From NCBI RefSeq assembly GCF_006716565.1, contig NZ_VFPG01000001.1, positions 1,178,001 through 1,242,000 of the forward strand: a DNA stretch of 64,000 nt, read 5' to 3'. Each line of letters begins with the position of its first letter. The stretch's first letter is position 1. This DNA is from Nocardia bhagyanarayanae. GTDB taxonomy: Bacteria > Actinomycetota > Actinomycetes > Mycobacteriales > Mycobacteriaceae. The notes beneath the pieces are model-generated. The model had not been told where the DNA came from. It saw only the letters and a list, made by a program, of their open reading frames with translations, and did not search any database. A program made the position numbers and the translations under genes. Below, one piece after another: positions 53,759 through 63,106 of the stretch.

Positions 53759-53784
53759 GCATTAAATGCCAACACATTAAATGC
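53759..53784. promoter_or_regulatory. Candidate MarR operator pair between MFS and marR genes
   Basis: GCATT-A-AATGC (53759-53769) is a perfect inverted repeat around one base. ACATT-A-AATGC (53774-53784) repeats it 15 bases on with one mismatch. Both lie in the 85-base divergent gap, in a place where a bound repressor would block both promoters. Further half-sites (TGCA near 53752, TTGCAT near 53788) flank the pair. Confidence 0.62.
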
Positions 53785-53821
53785 CGTTGCATGGATTGGC
53801 GCGGACCACTAAGATGGGGCC

Positions 53822-54226
53822 ATGTCGAAGCCGACCACAGACACCGCTCGGCGCAGCGTCGCGCCCACCGAGCTGGTTGGCGAATGGCGCGAACTGCTCG
53901 ATCGGCACGCCGCCGTCAGCTGTGCCTTGGAGAAAGCCCTGCAGGGCAAGCACAAGATGGGCCTCAGCGAGTTCGAGACGCTGGACCGGCTGGTCGACGC
54001 CGCCTGCGGCAAGTACCGAATGAGCGACCTGGCCAACGACATCTATCTCAGCCAGAGCGCGCTCTCGCGCGCGGTGGCGCGCCTGGAACGCGACGGGCTC
54101 GTCGAGCGCAGCATGTGCTCCGACGATCGGCGCGCGATCTTCGTCTGCATGACGGAGAAGGGCAAGCAGGCCTACGACGAGGCGCTACCCACCCACCGCG
54201 AGATTCTGGGCCGCACCTGGCGGTAA
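53822..54226 (+). CDS. MarR-family transcriptional regulator
   Basis: The protein (134 residues) is short for a MarR protein but has the complete winged helix: GLSEFETLDRLVDA, helix pair YRMSDLANDIYLSQSALSRAVARLERDGLVER and wing CSDDRRAIFVCMTEKG. It contains four cysteines, of which SCAL and MCSDDRR flank the DNA-binding region, so redox sensing is possible but speculative. It is divergent from the MFS pump and probably represses it and itself. Confidence 0.88.
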   Translation: MSKPTTDTARRSVAPTELVGEWRELLDRHAAVSCALEKALQGKHKMGLSEFETLDRLVDAACGKYRMSDLANDIYLSQSALSRAVARLERDGLVERSMCSDDRRAIFVCMTEKGKQAYDEALPTHREILGRTWR

Positions 54227-54227
54227 C

Positions 54228-55106
54228 TCAGGCGATCGCCGCGCGTGCGTCGTCGAGCACCTGGCGCGCGTCGACCGCGACCGACTTGATGTCGGCGAAA
54301 GCCTTCCGGTACCGGTCGATTTCGTTGTCCTTGTCCAGGTAGACCGGGCCGGTGAAGGCCTCGACGTAGACCACCGGCGGCTCGGGCGCCTCGCCCATGC
54401 GCCCCTCGGGAAATTCGAGCATCACGAACCGGCCCGACTCCATCCCGGCGTGATACCCGGACTCCGGCGGCACGGTCTTGATCCGTACGTTGGGCAGGTC
54501 GCACATGCTCCGCAGATGCTCGAGCTGGCCCGCCGTCACATCTGCGCCACCGACGCGCCGCCACAGCACCGCCTCGCTGATCACGGCCTCGAGCTGCACC
54601 GGCGATTCGCCTCGAGTCACCAAAGCCTGCCTGGCCAGGCGAAACTGGACGCGGCGCTCGATCTCGGCGGGCGGCGCGTCCGGCCGCGCCGCGCTCAGCA
54701 GCGCCCTCGCGTACTCCTCGGTCTGCAAAAGACCTGGCACCAGCTCGTTTTCGTAGGTGGACAGCTGGCGCGCCGCCTCCTCGAGACCGATGTAGATCTC
54801 GAAACCCTCGCCGAGCACATCGCTGTAGGCGGTCCACCAGCCCCTGGCCTTGGTCTCCTTGGCCAGCGCGGTGAGCGGGCCGACGAGATCGCCGGGGGCG
54901 CCGTAGATCTTGCACATCGCCTCGACATCCAGGCTGCGCAGGGAGGTCTGGCCGGTCTCGATCCGCCAGATCTTGGCCTCCGACCACTCCAGCTGCTGCG
55001 CGGCCATCCTGGTGGTCATCCTGGCGCGGTTACGCAGGTCGCGCAGGTGTCGGCCGAGTTGCCGACGCGGCATGGTCGATCCGGTTGTTGCCTGCGGTAA
55101 AGCCAT
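54228..55106 (-). CDS. XRE helix-turn-helix regulator with DUF5753 domain
   Basis: The protein (292 residues) has an N-terminal XRE domain (RHLRDLRNRARMTTRMAAQQL...WSEAKIWRIETGQ, about residues 18-75) and a DUF5753 C-terminal domain (about 105-280) containing YENELVPGLLQTEEYARAL and VRIKTVPPESGYHAGMESG. In Streptomyces and relatives such regulators are usually paired with a small DUF397 protein; none is adjacent here. The start is ATG 55106 with GAGGGGGA upstream. It is convergent with marR, with one base between the stops. Confidence 0.87.
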   Translation of the reverse strand: MALPQATTGSTMPRRQLGRHLRDLRNRARMTTRMAAQQLEWSEAKIWRIETGQTSLRSLDVEAMCKIYGAPGDLVGPLTALAKETKARGWWTAYSDVLGEGFEIYIGLEEAARQLSTYENELVPGLLQTEEYARALLSAARPDAPPAEIERRVQFRLARQALVTRGESPVQLEAVISEAVLWRRVGGADVTAGQLEHLRSMCDLPNVRIKTVPPESGYHAGMESGRFVMLEFPEGRMGEAPEPPVVYVEAFTGPVYLDKDNEIDRYRKAFADIKSVAVDARQVLDDARAAIA

Positions 55107-55329
55107 GCTTTCCCCCTCGCGCCATGCGCCGACGAGACACGGCGAAACCTCCCGTGTCACCCGAAATCGACGCTCCCTACCCAGTGCCCGGAGCCATCCC
55201 GGACGCTCGAACAGCATTGTTTCACAGCAAAACTGACATAGTGCAGGATTGCTGTCACAGGCAGGTCGATGTCGCAAGAGAGACAATCAGGTTCGGCAGG
55301 GTCACCACGTGGAAACTCTGTCTGGTTGC

Positions 55330-55887
55330 CTACTTGCGGGTACCGCGCTTGCGGAAGCGCCAGAACTGCACCGCGCGCACGTCCTCCGAGAGCTGGTTCA
55401 CCGGCTCGGCGACATCCGAAAGCGCTTGGAACAGATCGTCGGCCAGCTCGCTGATGTGCTCCACTCGTGTCGCCAATCGCGAAGCGTTGACCAGGAACTC
55501 CAGCATCAGGCGCACGGCGGCGGCGATCGAGAGGCCGAGCGGCACCGCGACCAGGCCGGCGAGCACGCCGAGCACCGCCGAGATCTGCCACATCCACACC
55601 GTGATCGCGATCGGCAGGGCGATGGCGAAGATCAGGCCGAGCATGTAGGCCAGCGGCAGCAGCGTGGTGGTCGCGGTGCGGTGGAACTGCACATCGACCA
55701 AGGCGCGCGCGGTCTCCGCGCTCCACTGCCGGAAGGCGCGCGGGCTGCGGAACGGCTCGGCGGGCTCCTCGTCGCGCTGCTGCGCCCGGAAGCGCTTGGC
55801 GGCCGACTCTTTCCAAGTGATCCAACGAGATTCGGTCTCGTACTCCTCGGGGTCGAGCTCCGCGGGAGTGGTCGGTTCGTCGGTCAT
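55330..55887 (-). CDS. Membrane protein, DUF4282-like
   Basis: The protein (185 residues) begins with an acidic cytoplasmic tail (DEPTTPAELDPEEYETES), has two membrane helices (about 80-102 and 108-132: LAYMLGLIFAIALPIAITVWM and VLGVLAGLVAVPLGLSIAAA) with a short turn, and a helical cytoplasmic tail with a heptad-like pattern (LATRVEHISELADDLFQAL). The pattern fits the DUF4282 family (two helices, about 80-residue core). Function unknown. ATG 55887 is chosen. It is on the same strand as the XRE gene 223 bases away. Confidence 0.7.
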   Translation of the reverse strand: MTDEPTTPAELDPEEYETESRWITWKESAAKRFRAQQRDEEPAEPFRSPRAFRQWSAETARALVDVQFHRTATTTLLPLAYMLGLIFAIALPIAITVWMWQISAVLGVLAGLVAVPLGLSIAAAVRLMLEFLVNASRLATRVEHISELADDLFQALSDVAEPVNQLSEDVRAVQFWRFRKRGTRK

Positions 55888-56142
55888 GTCGCGAATCTTC
55901 CCCGCATTCCGCTCCCTGAACCAGCCCCCAGGAACCACACAGCTCGGTCTCAGCGGCGCGACAGGGAGGTGGCCGAAAGTTGGCCCGTGGCAGCGACCCG
56001 AACGACCCCGACCGAACCTCCGCCGAATGAGACCTAGTCCACAGTTCGAGAAACTTTGCCGAATCGCGTAACGCCGGGGCCACCGCCCCTCGATACGAAC
56101 CATGAACGCAGGACCCAGATCTATCGGGGAATGGAGAAAACA

Positions 56143-56625
56143 GTGCGCACCTCGTTTCCGACTTCCGTCTCCGCGGCCGACATGGACGCCGCGGCGCAGG
56201 ACTACATCCAGCGCGGGTGGACGGTCGCCGAAACGGCCAACGGGATCTGCCTGATCACCGATGACGAGATTTCCGGCATCGAGGTCAGCGGAGAGCTGGC
56301 CGGTGCGGTCCGCCGCTTCCTGCGCGCCAACAACCTGTCCGGGCCGGTGATCGAGTACCCCGGCGCCGACCGTCGCGAGATCCACCTCGTCACCGGCCTG
56401 CGCAAGGCCGCGATGGCGCTGGAGGCGCTGCGCGAGGCGGGCGCCATCGTGTACACCGACGGCGCGGGCATCCCGCTGCCGCCGAGCAAGCTCTCGGCCG
56501 GTTCGGCTTGCTGGGGCGTCGCTCCGCACGAGGCCCGCTGGGTCCCGCCGGTGGTCGCGATCAGCGCCGCGGTCCGTTCGGCGGGCATCCGTCGCCGGGC
56601 TCAGCTGACCAGCGTCGCCTGCTGA
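56143..56625 (+). CDS. Small hypothetical protein with primase/polymerase-like C-terminal motif
   Basis: The protein (160 residues) has no membrane segment. Segments GWTVAETANGICLITDDEISGIEVSG and GIPLPPSKLSAGSACWG recall the N-terminal part of actinobacterial bifunctional DNA primase/polymerase-like proteins, but catalytic acidic residues are not recognisable, so this is only a distant impression. GTG 56143 is preferred because GGAG lies six bases upstream; ATG 56131 is in the same frame. A strong terminator follows at 56671. Confidence 0.55.
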   Translation: MRTSFPTSVSAADMDAAAQDYIQRGWTVAETANGICLITDDEISGIEVSGELAGAVRRFLRANNLSGPVIEYPGADRREIHLVTGLRKAAMALEALREAGAIVYTDGAGIPLPPSKLSAGSACWGVAPHEARWVPPVVAISAAVRSAGIRRRAQLTSVAC

Positions 56626-56670
56626 CCCGCTCCCCGAGGTAGGGGACGGCCCGCACTACCGACCCTGAAC

Positions 56671-56699
56671 GACCGGCATCCGCCCGACGGATGCCGGTC
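56671..56699 (+). terminator. Hairpin terminator
   Basis: GACCGGCATCCG (56671-56682) pairs perfectly with CGGATGCCGGTC (56688-56699) around CCCGA, followed by GTCCTCATTTCC. It terminates the upstream small gene. Confidence 0.82.
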
Positions 56700-56797
56700 G
56701 TCCTCATTTCCACCGCCGCCTCGCGGCTATGCGACATTTACCAAAAATGTCGCAAATTAGCCTTCCCTTCCGGACGGCCACCGGGTCAAGATGGGGT

Positions 56798-58987
56798 ATG
56801 GCCCCGATCACAGAGCTCTCCCGCAACCTGTTGCGCACCTGCCCGCTGTGCGAAGCGGTATGCGGGCTGGAGATCACCCTCGACCGCGACGATCACGTCA
56901 CCTCGATCCGCGGCGACAAGCAGGACCCCTTCAGCAAAGGCTTCATCTGTCCCAAAGGCGCCAGCCTCGGACACCTCGACGAGGACCCGGACCGCGTCAC
57001 CGAACCGCTGATCCGCGACCGGGCGACCGGCGAACGGCGCACCGCGACCTGGGACGAGGCATTCGATTACATCGCCGAGCGCTTTCCGCCGATCGTCGCC
57101 GAGCACGGGAACCAGGCGGCCGCACTCTATTTGGGCAACCCGAACGCGCACACCGTGGCGGGCGCGCTGTACCTGCCGGTGCTGATCCGCGCGCTCGGCA
57201 CCAAGAATCTGTTCTCCGCCAGCACCGCCGATCAGATGCCCAAGCAGGTGGCCAGCGGACTGATGTTCGGTGATCCGCTCACCGTGCCGGTGCCGGACCT
57301 GGACCGCACCGACTATCTGCTGATGCTCGGAGCCAATCCGCTCGAATCCAACGGATCGCTGTGCACCGCGCCCGATTTCCCAGGTCGCCTGAAGGCGCTG
57401 CGCCGCCGCGGCGGGAAGTTCGTCGTGGTGGACCCGCGGCTGACGCGCACCGCGAAGCTGGCCGACGAGCACCTTTTCGTCCGGCCGGGCACCGACGCGT
57501 ACCTGTTGTTCGGCATCGTGCACACGCTCTTCGCCGAGGGACTGACCGACGTGCGGGTCGAGGTGGCCGGCTTGGACGAAGTGCGCGCGGCAGCCGCCGA
57601 TTTCACGCCGGACGTCGTCGCGGCGCGCACGGGGGTGCCCGCCGAGACCGTCGTCCGCATCGCCCGAGAGCTGGCCGCCGCACCGACCGCGGCGGTCTAC
57701 GCCAGGATCGGCACCTGCACCGCCGAATTCGGCACCCTCACCCAGTGGCTCGTCGACGTGCTCAACGTGCTCACCGGCAATCTGGACTCCCCCGGCGGCG
57801 CCATGTTCGCCACCGCCGCGGCGGGCGGCATCACCCGCACCAAACCGTTCCGCACCGGGCGCTGGACCAGCCGGGTGCGCGGGCTGCCCGAGTCCATGGG
57901 CGAACTTCCGGTGGCCACGCTCGCCGACGAGATCCGCACGCCGGGTGAGGGTCAGGTACGCGCCATGGTGACGGTCGCGGGCAATCCGGTGCTCTCCGCG
58001 CCGAGCGGGGCACGCCTGGACGAGGCGTTCGCCGGGCTGGAGTTCATGGTGAGCGTTGACCGCTACGTCAACGAGACGACCAAGCACGCCGATGTCATCC
58101 TGCCGCCGCCGCGCCCGCTCCAGTCCCCGCATTACGATTTCGCGCTGCTCCAATTCGCGGTCCGCAACTACGCGCGCTACTCGCGACCGCTGGTGCCGCT
58201 CGGCGACCGCCCGTCGGAGGCCGGGGTGCTCGCCCGGCTCGGCGCCGCGCTCACCGGCAAGCCGCACAACGGAACCGGGGACAGCGATCCGCTGACCATG
58301 GTGGACGAACTGATCATCGCCGGCATGCTGCACAAAGCGGGCATTCCGGAGCGTCGGCCGGAACTGCACGGGGAGACCAGCACCGAGCAGCGCCTCGATC
58401 TGATGCTGCGGCTCGGTCCCTACGGCGAATGGAACGGCGGCACGCTGAATCTGCGCGTGCTGCTGGACAATCCGCACGGCATCGATCTCGGGCCACTGCG
58501 GCCTCGGCTGCCGGAGGCGCTGCGCACCGCTTCGAAGCGGGTCGAGCTCGCGCCCGCACCGCTGCTCGCCGACGTGGCGCGGCTGCGCGCCAAACTGGCC
58601 GAGGACGCACCGGATTTCGTGCTGATCGGGCGGCGGCACCTGCGCTCCAACAACAGCTGGATGCACAACGTCGCGAGTCTGGTGAGCGGTACCAACCGGT
58701 GCACGTTGCAGATTCACCCCGACGACGTGAGCAGACTCGGACTCGGCGACCAGGCCGTGGTGAAGTCCGCGGCGGGCACGTTGACCGTGCCGCTCGAGCC
58801 GACCGAGGCGATCATGCCCGGCGTGGTGAGCCTGCCGCACGGCTGGGGCCACGACGGCAGCGCCCAGACGGTGGCCAAGGCCAACGCCGGGGTGAATGCC
58901 AATGCGCTGACCGATGATTCGGTGGTCGACGTGCCTTCGGGGAACGCGGTGTTCAACGGCGTGCCGGTGACGCTGACGCCCGCGTGA
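56798..58987 (+). CDS. Molybdopterin-dependent oxidoreductase, iron-sulfur cluster type
   Basis: The protein (729 residues) belongs to the DMSO-reductase superfamily. The N-terminal [4Fe-4S] site is TCPLCEAVCGLEI plus GFICPKGA (Cys about 15, 18, 22 and 50). Then follow the three cofactor domains with LYLGNPNAHTVAGALY, LLMLGANPLESNGSL, VVVDPRLTRTAKLADEHLFVRPGTDA and a C-terminal molydopterin dinucleotide-binding domain ending at about 729 (RSNNSWMHNVASLVSG). No selenocysteine or Cys is obvious as the Mo ligand. The electron partner and substrate are unknown; formate-dehydrogenase-like or assimilatory-reductase-like enzymes share the layout. No partner subunits are adjacent. ATG 56798. Confidence 0.86.
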   Translation: MAPITELSRNLLRTCPLCEAVCGLEITLDRDDHVTSIRGDKQDPFSKGFICPKGASLGHLDEDPDRVTEPLIRDRATGERRTATWDEAFDYIAERFPPIVAEHGNQAAALYLGNPNAHTVAGALYLPVLIRALGTKNLFSASTADQMPKQVASGLMFGDPLTVPVPDLDRTDYLLMLGANPLESNGSLCTAPDFPGRLKALRRRGGKFVVVDPRLTRTAKLADEHLFVRPGTDAYLLFGIVHTLFAEGLTDVRVEVAGLDEVRAAAADFTPDVVAARTGVPAETVVRIARELAAAPTAAVYARIGTCTAEFGTLTQWLVDVLNVLTGNLDSPGGAMFATAAAGGITRTKPFRTGRWTSRVRGLPESMGELPVATLADEIRTPGEGQVRAMVTVAGNPVLSAPSGARLDEAFAGLEFMVSVDRYVNETTKHADVILPPPRPLQSPHYDFALLQFAVRNYARYSRPLVPLGDRPSEAGVLARLGAALTGKPHNGTGDSDPLTMVDELIIAGMLHKAGIPERRPELHGETSTEQRLDLMLRLGPYGEWNGGTLNLRVLLDNPHGIDLGPLRPRLPEALRTASKRVELAPAPLLADVARLRAKLAEDAPDFVLIGRRHLRSNNSWMHNVASLVSGTNRCTLQIHPDDVSRLGLGDQAVVKSAAGTLTVPLEPTEAIMPGVVSLPHGWGHDGSAQTVAKANAGVNANALTDDSVVDVPSGNAVFNGVPVTLTPA

Positions 58988-59013
58988 AATCGCACGCCGC
59001 GCCTGTCGCGGCG

Positions 59014-59045
59014 CCGACCGGCCGGAAACGATTCCGGCCGGTCGG
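59014..59045 (+). terminator. Hairpin after the molybdopterin gene
   Basis: CCGACCGGCCGGAA (59014-59027) pairs perfectly with TTCCGGCCGGTCGG (59032-59045) around ACGA. It begins 27 bases after the stop codon. There is no U-tract. Confidence 0.72.
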
Positions 59046-59218
59046 AATTCAGCAAACTTGTGGAAAGCCTTGCGCTAACTTCACATCGAGTGCATCCTCG
59101 ATGTCGGTTTCGCAGATTTGCCATGCCCGATCCCATTAAAATGGACAGGATTTCGGTCAAGTCGCGGTTCAGCGTCGAGTCGCGCGGTACCCGGATTCCG
59201 GCGACCAGAGGGGGCGCG

Positions 59219-59866
59219 ATGCCCGGTACACGATGTGGCAGCGACGGCGAGCACGAACTACAGGAAAGATACGGTACACAGGGCAGAGCCGACCGATTCT
59301 ACGCAGATCAGGTGGTCGATCGACTCAACGAGACGATGATCGAATTCATCGGCAGGATGGACATGGCGTTCATCGCCACCGCCGACAAACACGGTGAATG
59401 CGACACCAGCTTCCGCGCCGGCCCGCCCGGATTTCTGCACGTGCTGGACGACCGTACGGTCGCTTATCCGGAGTACCGCGGCAACGGCGTGATGGCCAGT
59501 CTCGGCAATATTCTGGAGAACCCGCACGTAGGCATCCTGCTAATGGATTTCGTGCGCGATCTCATCGGCCTGCACATCAACGGGTCGGCCCGCATCGTGG
59601 AGGACGAGACGCTGCGGCGCAGCGTGCCCGGCCTACCTTCGAACGTCAAGGGAAGGACCGCGGAACTCTGGGTCGTGGTCGACGTCGAGGAGGCATACAT
59701 CCACTGCCGCAAACACATTCCGCACCTGGTGCCCGCGGAACGCGAGCAGCGGGACTGGGGCACCGACAACATACGGGCCAAGGGGGGCGACTACTTCGGT
59801 GTGAAAGCCCAGGCGCGCGCGGAACTCGCGGACCTACCGGACTCGGCGCCCGCGCTCGTCAGATGA
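59219..59866 (+). CDS. Pyridoxamine 5'-phosphate oxidase-fold flavin-binding protein
   Basis: The protein (215 residues) is a split-barrel protein: RMDMAFIATADKHGECDTSFRAGPPGF, VAYPEYRGNGVMASLGNILENPHVGILLMDF, and INGSARIVEDE with the C-terminal VVVDVEEAYIHCRKHIP. The 'pyridoxamine phosphate oxidase-related, FMN-binding' family shows exactly this YIHC motif. Relatives bind FMN, F420 or heme; which cofactor and substrate apply here is unknown. ATG 59219 follows AGAGGGGG. Confidence 0.82.
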   Translation: MPGTRCGSDGEHELQERYGTQGRADRFYADQVVDRLNETMIEFIGRMDMAFIATADKHGECDTSFRAGPPGFLHVLDDRTVAYPEYRGNGVMASLGNILENPHVGILLMDFVRDLIGLHINGSARIVEDETLRRSVPGLPSNVKGRTAELWVVVDVEEAYIHCRKHIPHLVPAEREQRDWGTDNIRAKGGDYFGVKAQARAELADLPDSAPALVR

Positions 59867-59987
59867 GCGGAACTCTCGCGTTCGCCGTGCGCGGCTGGTG
59901 ACGAGCTACGTCCGGCAGGCAAGCGGAACCCTTCCCATTCGTTCGGCCGTGCGCGGCCGGTGACGGACCGCGTCTTCGGACGGCGCC

Positions 59988-60446
59988 TCAGTGGATCTTG
60001 AAGATCACCAGCCGCTGCACGACGAAGTTGATGACGGTCGCGGTGCCCTGCGCGACGACGAACGCCAGCGGCACCCGCCACCACTGCTCGCCGATCGCGT
60101 AGTACAGCACCTGGTTGATGCCGACCTGCACGGCGAAGGTCGTGGCGTACAGCGCGACGACGGCGGCGAAGCGGGCGCGGCTCGGCGGCGCCTGGAACGT
60201 CCACCTGCGGTTGATCAGGTACGCCGTGGTGGTGCCCGCGATGAAGCCGATGGACTTGGCGAGCCAGACCGGCAGGCCCAGCGCGTACAGCAGGACGTAC
60301 AGCCCGAAGTCCACGATCGCCGACAGGCCGCCGGTCACGGTGAACCGGATGATCTGCGTCTTCAGGTCGACATCGGTACCGGCGGGCTCGTCGACCAGCG
60401 GCAGTTCGGCCGGGAGCGGCAGGTGGGGTTCGGCTTGCACGCGCAC
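59988..60446 (-). CDS. GtrA-family membrane protein (Rv3789-like)
   Basis: The protein (152 residues) has four membrane helices and the GtrA signature FTVTGGLSAIVDFGLYVLLY with the NRRWTFQA loop. It corresponds to M. tuberculosis Rv3789, proposed either as flippase for decaprenyl-phospho-arabinose or as a recruiter of AftA. In mycobacteria the gene lies upstream of dprE1 on the same strand; here it is divergent from dprE1, so the locus was inverted. Start GTG 60446; GTG 60440 is possible. Confidence 0.87.
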   Translation of the reverse strand: MRVQAEPHLPLPAELPLVDEPAGTDVDLKTQIIRFTVTGGLSAIVDFGLYVLLYALGLPVWLAKSIGFIAGTTTAYLINRRWTFQAPPSRARFAAVVALYATTFAVQVGINQVLYYAIGEQWWRVPLAFVVAQGTATVINFVVQRLVIFKIH

Positions 60447-60648
60447 GAGCGTAACGGGCGCGGCCGGACCTCGTCCGTCGTCTGCCCGCGCAGGGCGCGA
60501 ACGCTGGAGAGACTCATCCCAGTGAGCGCCGGCGGACGAACTCCGCCCTCAGTCCGCGCACGGCCGGAGCGCAGGCGGAGGTGCTCCCATACTGACGAGT
60601 ACGGTGAGATCGACCCCTCTCGCCGTCATGCCTGTAGCCTCTATGCCG

Positions 60649-62130
60649 ATGTCCACGAAAGCTTCGACCGCCACCACGACGAACGGTGTCAGCGGGACCG
60701 CAGGTAGCACCGACAACGGCGCTGCGAGCGCCGACAGCTTCGCGCTGCCGACCCGGACCCTGGCGCTGACCGGGTGGGGTCGCACCGCGCCAACCTCCGC
60801 CGAAGTGCTCTCGACCAGCGATCCGGAAGTGATCGCCAAGGCCGTCGCCATGGTCGCCGAGGACAACGACGGCAAGCCCGCCCATCTACGCCGCGGCGTG
60901 ATCGCCCGCGGGCTAGGCCGTTCCTACGGCGACAACGCCCAGAACGCGGGCGGCCTCGTCGTCGACATGACCGCGCTGAACAAGATCCACCGCATCGACC
61001 GCGACACCCGCCTGGTCGACGTGGACGCGGGCGTGAACCTCGACCAGCTGATGAAGGCCGCGCTGCCGTTCGGCCTGTGGGTCCCGGTGCTGCCCGGCAC
61101 CAGGCAGGTCACCATCGGCGGCGCGATCGGCTCCGATATCCACGGCAAGAACCATCACAGCGCGGGCAGCTTCGGCAACCACGTGCGTTCGATGGAGCTG
61201 CTCACCGCCGACGGCACCGTGCAGCACATCACGCCGAAGAAGAACGCCAAGCTGTTCTGGGCCACCATCGGCGGCTGCGGTCTGACCGGCATCATCCTGC
61301 GCGCCACCATCGAGATGACGCCGACGGAGACCGCGTACTTCATCGCCGACGGTGATGTGACGCCGACGCTGGACGACACCATCGCCTTCCACAGCGACGG
61401 CTCCGAGGACCGCTACGAGTACAGCTCCGCGTGGTTCGACGCGATCAGCCCCGAACCCAAGCTGGGCCGGGCCGCGATCTCGCGCGGCAACCTGGCCAAG
61501 CTGGATCAGCTGCCGAAGAAGTTGCAGAAGGATCCGCTGCGGTTCAACGGCAAGACGTTCTTCACGCTGCCGGACGTGTTCCCGAACGGGCTGGCCAACA
61601 AGTACACCTTCACCCCGATCGGCGAGCTCTGGTACCGCAAGTCGGGCACCTACCGCGGCAAGGTGCAGAACCTGACGCAGTTCTATCACCCGCTCGACAT
61701 GCTGGGTGAATGGAACCGCGGCTACGGCTCCAACGGCTTCCTGCAGTACCAGTTCGTGGTGCCGCCGGAGTCGGTGGACGAGTTCAAGCGGATCATCATC
61801 GATATCCAGCGGTCCGGGTTCTACTCGTTCCTCAATGTTTTCAAGCTCTTCGGCCCGGGTAACCAAGCGCCGCTGAGCTTCCCGATGCCCGGCTGGAACA
61901 TCTGCGTCGACTTCCCGATCTCGGCGGGCCTCAACGAGTTCGTCACCGATCTGGACCGCCGGGTGCTCGAATTCGGCGGGCGGCTCTACACCGGCAAGGA
62001 CTCGCGCACCACCGCCGAGACCTTCCACCAGATGTACCCGCGGATCGACGAGTGGATCAAGGTCCGCCGAAGTGTTGATCCCACAGGCGTTTTCATGTCC
62101 GATATGGCGAGAAGGCTGGAGCTTCAGTGA
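60649..62130 (+). CDS. dprE1: Decaprenyl-phospho-ribose 2'-oxidase DprE1
   Basis: The flavoprotein (493 residues from this start) oxidises decaprenyl-phospho-ribose to the 2'-keto form, the first half of the epimerisation to decaprenyl-phospho-arabinose. Visible are the N-terminal [12 protein letters not shown]-binding [36 protein letters not shown] and [11 protein letters not shown], and the substrate side around [11 protein letters not shown]. The Cys in that last motif (residue 419 here, codon 61903-61905) matches C387 of M. tuberculosis, the residue attacked by benzothiazinones. Starts at GTG 60604, ATG 60628, 60643 and 60649 share the frame; the N-terminal 35 residues are Thr/Ser-rich and poorly conserved, so the start is uncertain. 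It overlaps dprE2 by four bases. Confidence 0.93.
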   Translation: MSTKASTATTTNGVSGTAGSTDNGAASADSFALPTRTLALTGWGRTAPTSAEVLSTSDPEVIAKAVAMVAEDNDGKPAHLRRGVIARGLGRSYGDNAQNAGGLVVDMTALNKIHRIDRDTRLVDVDAGVNLDQLMKAALPFGLWVPVLPGTRQVTIGGAIGSDIHGKNHHSAGSFGNHVRSMELLTADGTVQHITPKKNAKLFWATIGGCGLTGIILRATIEMTPTETAYFIADGDVTPTLDDTIAFHSDGSEDRYEYSSAWFDAISPEPKLGRAAISRGNLAKLDQLPKKLQKDPLRFNGKTFFTLPDVFPNGLANKYTFTPIGELWYRKSGTYRGKVQNLTQFYHPLDMLGEWNRGYGSNGFLQYQFVVPPESVDEFKRIIIDIQRSGFYSFLNVFKLFGPGNQAPLSFPMPGWNICVDFPISAGLNEFVTDLDRRVLEFGGRLYTGKDSRTTAETFHQMYPRIDEWIKVRRSVDPTGVFMSDMARRLELQ

Positions 62131-62906
62131 TCAATGCCGTAGGCAACCCGCAGACCATCCTGCTGCTGGGCGGTACCTCGGAGATCGGGCTCGCGATCTG
62201 TGCCGAGTACCTGAAGAAGGGGCCGGCGCGGATCGTCCTCGCGACCCTGCCCAACGATCCGCTGCGCGAGGGCGCGGTGGCTCAGATGGAGGCCGCGGGC
62301 GCGAGCAAGGTCGAGGTCGTCGACTTCGACGCGCTCGACACCGACTCGCACCCGAAGGTGATCGACGCGGCCTGGTCCGGCGGTGACGTGGACGTCGCCA
62401 TCGTGGCCTTCGGCTTGCTCGGCGACGCCGAACAACTGTGGCAGGACCAGCGCAAGGCCGTGCAGATCGCCGGAATCAACTACACCGCGGCGGTTTCCGT
62501 CGGCGTGCTGGTCGGCGAGAAGATGAAGGCGCAGGGTTACGGGCGCATCATCGCCATGTCCTCGGTGGCCGGTGAGCGGGTGCGCCGCTCCAACTTCGTC
62601 TACGGCTCGACCAAGGCCGGCCTGGACGGCTTCTACCTCGGCCTCGGCGAGGCGCTGCGCCCCTTCGGCCCCCGCGTCCTCGTCATCCGCCCCGGCCAGG
62701 TGCGCACCAAGACGACCCTGGACCACTGGAAGGCCACCGGCGCCAAGGAAGCCCCGTTCACCGTCGACAAGGAAGAAGTGGCGGCACTCGCCGTAGCGGC
62801 CTCCCAAAAGGGCAAGGAGCTCATCTGGGCCCCCGGCCCCGTCCGCTACCTCATGTCCATCATCCGCCACATCCCCCGCCCCATCTTCCGCAAACTCCCC
62901 CTCTGA
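62127..62906 (+). CDS. dprE2: Decaprenyl-phospho-keto-ribose reductase DprE2
   Basis: The protein (259 residues) is an SDR that reduces the 2'-keto intermediate with NADH, completing DPA synthesis. Visible are the cofactor motif [25 protein letters not shown], and the catalytic [21 protein letters not shown] (Tyr about 155, Lys about 159). Start GTG 62127 lies inside the dprE1 stop. C-terminal [10 protein letters not shown] is family-typical. Confidence 0.94.
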   Translation: MINAVGNPQTILLLGGTSEIGLAICAEYLKKGPARIVLATLPNDPLREGAVAQMEAAGASKVEVVDFDALDTDSHPKVIDAAWSGGDVDVAIVAFGLLGDAEQLWQDQRKAVQIAGINYTAAVSVGVLVGEKMKAQGYGRIIAMSSVAGERVRRSNFVYGSTKAGLDGFYLGLGEALRPFGPRVLVIRPGQVRTKTTLDHWKATGAKEAPFTVDKEEVAALAVAASQKGKELIWAPGPVRYLMSIIRHIPRPIFRKLPL

Positions 62907-63106
62907 GTTTCGGATCGCGCCCGGTCTTCGAGGCGCGCTGAGCTTGTTCCATCGAGCCGCGTTCGTCACCGCCCCGAGGCGCGGTACGGGCGCGGCTCGA
63001 CGCTTGTCGGGCCGCGGTGACCTCCGCTGGATACCATCGTCGCGGTCCCGCGCCCGCGGAGCAGACCGTGCGCGGCGGGCATTCGGAAGACGAACGGAGT
63101 GATTCG

